Shown piece by piece: positions 60,415 to 64,000 of a stretch of 64,000 nt of DNA. Numbering within the stretch: the first letter of the stretch is position 1; every line of letters begins with the position of its first letter. Made by a program: the position numbers and the translations under genes. The notes beneath the pieces were generated by a model that was not told the origin of the DNA, made no database searches, and saw only the letters and a list, made by a program, of their open reading frames with translations. This DNA comes from Arenibacter aquaticus (GTDB taxonomy: Bacteria; Bacteroidota; Bacteroidia; Flavobacteriales; Flavobacteriaceae): positions 682,001 through 746,000 of the forward strand of contig NZ_RQPJ01000001.1 in the NCBI RefSeq assembly GCF_003957295.1, written 5' to 3'.

Positions 60415-60666
60415 ATGAAATATATTATCAGCCTAATTCTTATAGCATCCATTATTTCCATTATATACGGCTTTAGTATTAAGGAGGAAGATTTGATTTT
60501 GGCCAACAAATGCATCGGTTTTGGCACCGTTGGTATTTTTTTGCTGGCCATGCCATTATTCCTAATAAAAGTGAGCAAAGGCAAGAAAATGAAGGACTAT
60601 ATGCTTAATGAAGAGAACATCAGAAAAATGCAGGGCAAAGACAAAGAAACTACTGATAATCAATAA
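60415..60666 (+). CDS. Small membrane protein (83 aa), unknown
   Basis: Two hydrophobic helices (about 3-21 and 33-54) surround a short loop, IKEEDLILANKCIGFG. A charged tail (KVSKGKKMKDYMLNEENIRK) faces the cytoplasm. No family is recognised. It begins 13 bp after the ClC stop and is likely translated from the same mRNA, so it could be a partner of the channel. Confidence 0.75.
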   Translation: MKYIISLILIASIISIIYGFSIKEEDLILANKCIGFGTVGIFLLAMPLFLIKVSKGKKMKDYMLNEENIRKMQGKDKETTDNQ

Positions 60667-60757
60667 ATTTGATAAGTTTTTAATTCGATTATATTCAATT
60701 TTAAGCAAAAAAACATAAATTAGTAATCTAAACGATTATTATTTTAATTTCATTGAA

Positions 60758-60952
60758 ATGACTGGAACAGTAAAATTTTTTAATGAATCCAAGGGATATG
60801 GATTCATTACCAACGACGACACAGGAAAAGACATTTTTGTTCATGCAACGGCATTAAACGGAACTGAGCTTAACGAAGGTGACAAAGTAGAATACGAAGA
60901 AGAAGAAGGGCGCAAGGGAATAGTTGCTGCACAAGTGCAAGTAATAGGCTAA
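60758..60952 (+). CDS. Cold-shock protein, CspA family
   Basis: This is a 64-residue single cold-shock domain with RNP1 KGYGFI at 12-17 and RNP2 DIFVHA at 25-30, plus the start MTGTVKFFNES. It binds single-stranded RNA/DNA and melts RNA structures. The AT-rich upstream region of about 90 bp could be the leader, but I cannot identify a -7 box in it. A weak terminator follows. Confidence 0.96.
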   Translation: MTGTVKFFNESKGYGFITNDDTGKDIFVHATALNGTELNEGDKVEYEEEEGRKGIVAAQVQVIG

Positions 60953-60977
60953 TAAGATTTTATTTTGAAAAACATGT

Positions 60978-61012
60978 AAACCCTTGGTCCATATCAGGGG
61001 TTTTTTCTTTTT
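60978..61012 (+). terminator. Terminator of the cold-shock gene
   Basis: AAACCC and GGGTTT form a short stem with an imperfect extension, followed by a run of T including TTTTTTCTTTTTG. It lies 25 bp past the stop codon. Confidence 0.65.
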
Positions 61013-61036
61013 GTCAACCCAAGTATCTTATGCACT

Positions 61037-61456
61037 TCACCTTTCCATAACAAAAACGAAACCATCCGCTCCGTTGCCTTGGCTCCCAAGATTTTGATCC
61101 ACCACCATTTTGGAGTCAAAGAAAGTAACTCCACCAAATTCCACATCGTTTACCCTTATATAGGAGCTACCATTTTCAACATGAACAGAATACCTATAGC
61201 TAGCTGTATCCAAACCCGTATACAAAGCATTTGAAAGGGCATTATTGATCACCGCAAGGCTTTGCTGCTCAAGGTCAAACTCCCATATTATGGATCCTTT
61301 TTCAAAATCCTGGTCCATGCCCGCAAATCCGCCACTAATGTTGAGCAGATACCATGTCCCTTTCAGAGGTTCATCTTCCACAGGGGTATCAGTATCCGCA
61401 CAGCCTGTCAACAACATGGACAACATCATACAATAAATAAATCCTTGTTTTTTCAT
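61037..61456 (-). CDS. Hypothetical lipocalin-like lipoprotein (139 aa)
   Basis: This 139-residue protein has lipobox Cys19 (MLLTGC) and a beta-rich domain beginning LKGTWYLLNISGG, the G-x-W start typical of lipocalin-like proteins. Further beta strands follow (IIWEFDLEQQSLAVINN, GSSYIRVNDVEFGG). The C-terminal VFVMER is short. Its role is unknown; it is likely an outer-membrane or periplasmic lipoprotein. Confidence 0.8.
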   Translation of the reverse strand: MKKQGFIYCMMLSMLLTGCADTDTPVEDEPLKGTWYLLNISGGFAGMDQDFEKGSIIWEFDLEQQSLAVINNALSNALYTGLDTASYRYSVHVENGSSYIRVNDVEFGGVTFFDSKMVVDQNLGSQGNGADGFVFVMER

Positions 61457-61539
61457 TAGAATAAAGGCCTTTGTAACCCCATAATAAGATTTTAAATACT
61501 ATAAATGGTTGCGCTATGAAAGGACACTTTGGTAGATAC

Positions 61540-61989
61540 TTAGTTTAAATTACGCTTCTGGATAAAGAATTGCTTTAAAAGATTGGAAGCCTCCTCTTCC
61601 AGGACCCCACTCACCACCTTTGTCTTGGGATGTAATGTTGTTCCCATGGCCCTAAACCCTCTTTCCACATCACTGGCTCCATATACAATCTTGGGTATTT
61701 GGCTCCAATACAGGGCTCCCGCACACATCTGGCAAGGCTCTAAGGTGACGTACAGGGTACATTGATGTAGGTATTTCCCTCCTAGGAAATTGGCCGCTGC
61801 GGTTATGGCCTGCATTTCGGCATGGGCCGTTACATCATTTAAACACTCCGTTAAATTATGCGCCCTGGCTATAATCCTATTTTCTACCGCAATGATGGCA
61901 CCAACGGGAACTTCACCTTTATCAAAGGCAATTTCCGCCTCCTGAAGGGCTTTCTTCATAAAATAGGTGTCATCAAAAGGGTTGATCAT
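61540..61989 (-). CDS. tadA: tRNA-specific adenosine deaminase
   Basis: This is a 149-residue deaminase. The start was placed at 61989 (MINPFDDTYFMKKAL); a TTG-initiated frame seven codons longer is less likely. Zinc ligands and the catalytic Glu are seen in TAHAEM (His56, Glu58) and PCQMC (Cys86, Cys89). It converts adenosine 34 of tRNA-Arg(ACG) to inosine. The family also includes guanine and cytosine deaminases, but the NPFDD...MKKALQEAE start is typical of TadA. Confidence 0.93.
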   Translation of the reverse strand: MINPFDDTYFMKKALQEAEIAFDKGEVPVGAIIAVENRIIARAHNLTECLNDVTAHAEMQAITAAANFLGGKYLHQCTLYVTLEPCQMCAGALYWSQIPKIVYGASDVERGFRAMGTTLHPKTKVVSGVLEEEASNLLKQFFIQKRNLN

Positions 61990-62140
61990 AAGAAATGTAT
62001 AACGCCACAATAGTAATCAATATTCAGAAAGGCGCAAAAAATAAAGTCCAGATTAAGACAACCTTCCAAGAATCAAAAAAAATATAAAAAAATACAACAA
62101 AGGATACCATAACTTATAGGTAAGCAATGTCTAAATACAT

Positions 62141-62148
62141 TAGTTTTG
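62141..62148 (+). promoter_or_regulatory. -7 element upstream of dxs
   Basis: TAGTTTTG matches TAnnTTTG exactly and is 15 bp before the ATG at 62164. The longer frame starting TTG at 62146 begins inside this box. Confidence 0.5.
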
Positions 62149-62163
62149 TGTAACTTTTTACAT

Positions 62164-63954
62164 ATGCCCAAGGGAATTCTACCACATATTAATAATCCAA
62201 AGGATATAAGATCCTTGCAACTGCCACAGTTGACCCAACTAGCAAAGGAACTCCGGGAGTTCATCATAGATATTGTTTCTACCAAGGAAGGACATTTAGG
62301 AGCAAGTCTGGGGGTTGTAGAACTGACCATTGCGCTCCATTATGTTTTTAATACACCACAGGATAAACTTATTTGGGATGTAGGACATCAGGCCTATGGA
62401 CATAAGATCCTTACCGGACGAAGGGACATTTTCCACACCAACCGACAATTACATGGCATCAGCGGCTTTCCCAAGCGGGCAGAGAGCGAGTATGATGATT
62501 TTGGCACGGGACATAGCTCCACCTCCATTTCTGCCATTCTAGGCATGGCATTGGCCTCTAAGCTAAAAGGGGAAACCCACAGACAGCATATAGCGGTCAT
62601 TGGTGATGCCTCCATTGCCAGTGGCATGGCCTTTGAAGGGCTCAATCACGCTGGGGATACCAATGCCAATATCCTAATAATCCTCAATGACAATGCCATA
62701 GGAATAGACCCTAGTGTAGGAGCCCTAAAAAAGTACCTCACCAATGTAAAAAAAGGAACCGCCAAGGATGAGAATATTTTTGAGTGCCTAAACTTTAGCT
62801 ACAGCGGCCCTTTGAACGGACATGATATTGAAGCCCTGACCAAGGAATTAAATAGACTTAGGCGTATTGAAGGCCCCAAGTTATTGCACATCATAACCAC
62901 CAAAGGCAAGGGCCTAAAAAAGGCCGAGGAAAACCAGGTGGTTTATCATGCTCCGGGAAAATTCAATAAGATAACCGGGGATCTGTTGCCGAAAACGGCC
63001 CTTAACCAGCCTCCAAAATATCAGGATGTATTTGGCCATTCACTGGTAGAATTGGCCAAGAAAAACGTAAACATCGTTGGAATAACCCCAGCCATGCCCA
63101 CAGGCAGCTCCCTAAAATATATGATGCAGCAAATTCCCGACAGGGCTTTTGATGTTGGAATTGCCGAGCAGCACGCGGTTACCATGGCCGGTGCAATGGC
63201 CGCGGAAGGACTCATACCATATTGCAATATCTATTCTACCTTTCTACAACGGGCCTATGACCAAATAATACACGATGTGGCCCTGCAGTGCTTACCCGTA
63301 ATATTTTGCTTGGACCGCGCAGGAATTGTGGGGCAGGATGGTGCTACCCACCATGGAATATATGACATGGCTTATTTACGTTGTATACCAAATCTTATTA
63401 TTTTTGCCCCTATGAACGAGGTTGAGCTAAGAAACATCATGTACACGGCCCAACTGGGGCTAACACAGCCCATCGCCATTAGATACCCTAGGGGAAGGGG
63501 AGTAATGGTGCAGTGGCGACAAAAATTTAGTAAAATACCAATAGGAATTTCCCAAGAATTAAAAAAAGGTACGGAAATTGCTGTGCTATCAATCGGTCAT
63601 ATAGGTAATATGGTCAGTCATTTATTGGAAGAGCTTGGCGACAGTCACAAAATTGGGCATTATAATATGCGCTTCGTAAAACCTTTGGACACTGTTATGT
63701 TGCGCAAAATCCTGTCTACCTATAAACAGGTCATCACCATTGAAGACGGTTGCAAAATAGGTGGGTTTGGAAGTGCTATTTTGGAATATGCCAACGAGAT
63801 CCATAGCTTTGTGCCTATTAAAATTTTTGGCATCGAAGACATTTTTATGGAACACGGCACGGTCGGGGAACTTCAAAAAATGGCAAAAATAGATCAAATG
63901 ACCCTTAAAAATTATATTAACAACCTTTTGAATCCTGAAAAGTATGTGCGGTAA
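62164..63954 (+). CDS. dxs: 1-deoxy-D-xylulose-5-phosphate synthase
   Basis: This is a 596-residue thiamine diphosphate enzyme. The TPP/metal region reads GDASIASGMAFEGLNHAGD, then NDNAIGID. The pyrimidine-binding domain has the catalytic Glu in VGIAEQHAVTMAGAMA, and DRAGIVGQDGATHHG is the DXS signature. It condenses pyruvate and glyceraldehyde-3-phosphate, the first step of the MEP isoprenoid route that feeds the prenyl synthase and lycopene cyclase in this window. The 3' end overlaps the start of the next gene by 11 bp. Confidence 0.96.
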   Translation: MPKGILPHINNPKDIRSLQLPQLTQLAKELREFIIDIVSTKEGHLGASLGVVELTIALHYVFNTPQDKLIWDVGHQAYGHKILTGRRDIFHTNRQLHGISGFPKRAESEYDDFGTGHSSTSISAILGMALASKLKGETHRQHIAVIGDASIASGMAFEGLNHAGDTNANILIILNDNAIGIDPSVGALKKYLTNVKKGTAKDENIFECLNFSYSGPLNGHDIEALTKELNRLRRIEGPKLLHIITTKGKGLKKAEENQVVYHAPGKFNKITGDLLPKTALNQPPKYQDVFGHSLVELAKKNVNIVGITPAMPTGSSLKYMMQQIPDRAFDVGIAEQHAVTMAGAMAAEGLIPYCNIYSTFLQRAYDQIIHDVALQCLPVIFCLDRAGIVGQDGATHHGIYDMAYLRCIPNLIIFAPMNEVELRNIMYTAQLGLTQPIAIRYPRGRGVMVQWRQKFSKIPIGISQELKKGTEIAVLSIGHIGNMVSHLLEELGDSHKIGHYNMRFVKPLDTVMLRKILSTYKQVITIEDGCKIGGFGSAILEYANEIHSFVPIKIFGIEDIFMEHGTVGELQKMAKIDQMTLKNYINNLLNPEKYVR

Positions 63955-64000
63955 AATCTTCCTTGTTGCCCTAGTGTTTCTAAATATCAATTTTTTATTT
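63944..64000 (+). CDS. Exported protein, start only (runs off right edge)
   Basis: An ATG at 63944, overlapping the dxs stop by 11 bp in another frame, opens a frame still open at the window end: MCGKIFLVALVFLNINFLF, 19 codons. It looks like a signal peptide. The overlap suggests coupling to dxs. Only the signal part is visible, so the product cannot be named. Confidence 0.5.
   Translation, partial: MCGKIFLVALVFLNINFLF

Overview
The window looks like a chromosomal piece of a marine or algae-associated member of the Flavobacteriaceae (Bacteroidota). The evidence is two SusC/SusD pairs, a FecR/ECF sigma pair, TAnnTTTG-type -7 promoter elements in place of sigma-70 boxes, almost no Shine-Dalgarno sequences, many lipoproteins, a CrtY-type lycopene cyclase and moderately AT-rich DNA. 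The genus cannot be fixed from the sequence alone.

Layout. (1) 1-13,499 is a polysaccharide utilisation locus (PUL). A sigma factor gene (+) faces a minus-strand train of FecR anti-sigma, SusC with a signalling STN domain, SusD, two sulfatases, a GH97 glycosidase and a third sulfatase that runs off the left edge. An AraC regulator follows at 13,551-14,432. The set implies a sulfated glycan as substrate, imported by SusCD and trimmed by lipoprotein sulfatases. (2) 14.6-17.3 kb holds phosphoenolpyruvate synthase, with a LacI/PurR-like palindrome upstream and a 51-residue protein downstream. (3) 17.6-24.6 kb has a LytS/LytTR two-component pair, divergent from a serine beta-lactamase-like hydrolase, a TonB-dependent receptor and a small lipoprotein. 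(4) 24.6-30.1 kb is an accessory-looking stretch: a long gene-poor gap, an unrecognised 765-residue lipoprotein and a TPR-transmembrane-HTH regulator. It is flanked by two copies of a 76-bp repeat, one of which carries the exact 3' end of the neighbouring tRNA-Asn. (5) 30.2-38.6 kb covers membrane and metal homeostasis: RseP, a Sco copper chaperone, FeoA-FeoB with a Cys-rich FeoB partner, small membrane or secreted proteins, a ZIP transporter and a DtxR-type regulator. (6) 39.0-44.7 kb contains lycopene cyclase, a large haem-binding dehydrogenase-like lipoprotein and a polyprenyl diphosphate synthase. (7) 44.9-51.6 kb is a TetR-controlled RND efflux operon. (8) 51.8-56.6 kb has a MORN-repeat protein and a second, isolated SusC/SusD pair. 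(9) 56.8-64.0 kb is housekeeping: aspartyl-tRNA synthetase, a ClC channel, a cold-shock protein, tRNA adenosine deaminase and DXP synthase. DXP synthase, the prenyl synthase and lycopene cyclase together sketch the isoprenoid-to-carotenoid route.

Start codons were moved where a -7 element, a signal peptide or the conserved N-terminus showed that the longest reading frame begins too early. No rRNA, CRISPR array, transposase or phage gene was seen.
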